Positions 42,753-42,767 of a stretch of 42,767 nucleotides of DNA are shown piece after piece (position 1 is the stretch's first letter; every line of letters begins with the position of its first letter). Below the pieces are notes generated by a model. It had not been told where the DNA came from. It did not search any database and worked only from the letters and a program-made list of their open reading frames with translations. The DNA comes from Erysipelotrichaceae bacterium (lineage in GTDB: Bacteria > Bacillota_I > Bacilli_A > Erysipelotrichales > Erysipelotrichaceae). Where the stretch lies: the NCBI GenBank assembly GCA_015058875.1, contig SVBN01000024.1, positions 1 to 42,767 of the forward strand, written 5' to 3'. The translations under genes were made by a program, and so were the position numbers.

Positions 42753-42767
42753 TGTATCAAAATGCAT

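Noticed and set aside
1-42767. tRNA, rRNA or CRISPR loci
   Set aside because: I saw no cloverleaf with a conserved T-loop, no rRNA segments and no spaced direct repeats anywhere; short tRNAs could still be missed by eye.

Overview
The window is about 43 kb of chromosome with a GC content near 50% by eye. The gene set suggests a gut Bacillota, probably an Erysipelotrichaceae-like species: a PTS, a short clostridial-type peptide deformylase, HicAB, a manganese riboswitch, strong Shine-Dalgarno sites, and giant MBG/YDG-type adhesin repeats. The organism assignment is inference; no rRNA or other phylogenetic marker is present.

Layout. (1) 1-9574 is the 3' part of a giant surface protein gene. 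It has five ~157-residue repeats of one class, then twelve ~173-residue repeats of another, a MucBP-like domain, a proline-rich stretch and a three-helix membrane anchor. (2) 9.6-18 kb holds an esterase, a cation exchanger behind a yybP-ykoY riboswitch, a MerR regulator divergent from a metallo-hydrolase/amidohydrolase/aldo-keto reductase operon, a membrane protein, and an Old Yellow Enzyme fused to a flavin-reductase domain. (3) 18-25 kb holds a broken AbiEi-like antitoxin, peptide deformylase, and a sugar operon: fructokinase, an amylosucrase-family GH13 enzyme with a basic tail, a HAD phosphatase, a sucrose-type PTS permease (EIIB-C-A) and a dedicated HPr-like protein with His15 but Lys at position 46. 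(4) 25-33 kb holds a second HAD phosphatase, a small helical protein, an AAA/DUF234 ATPase behind three tandem palindromes, a nitroreductase, a nucleoid-associated protein, peptidase T, a metallophosphoesterase lipoprotein and a RibD-C-type reductase. (5) 33-38 kb holds hicAB, then a surface-glycan operon (UDP-sugar 4,6-dehydratase, aminotransferase, sugar-1-phosphate transferase) behind a long structured leader, and acylphosphatase. (6) 38.2-42.7 kb is a decay island: relics of a HipA-like kinase, a GHMP sugar kinase, two copies of a sugar nucleotidyltransferase, an NTP_transf_5 protein and an HExxH peptidase, mostly broken by single-base frameshifts, around one intact AT-rich unknown gene.

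How the genes work together. The most interesting reading is the 18.9-25.1 kb operon. A PTS would deliver sucrose as sucrose-6-phosphate, yet no GH32 sucrose-6-phosphate hydrolase is present. Instead there is a HAD phosphatase, an amylosucrase-like transglucosidase and a fructokinase. Together they could form a route in which imported sucrose is dephosphorylated, its glucose is polymerised into alpha-glucan, and its fructose is phosphorylated. The HPr-like partner would lack HPr kinase control. This is inference from gene content and conserved residues.
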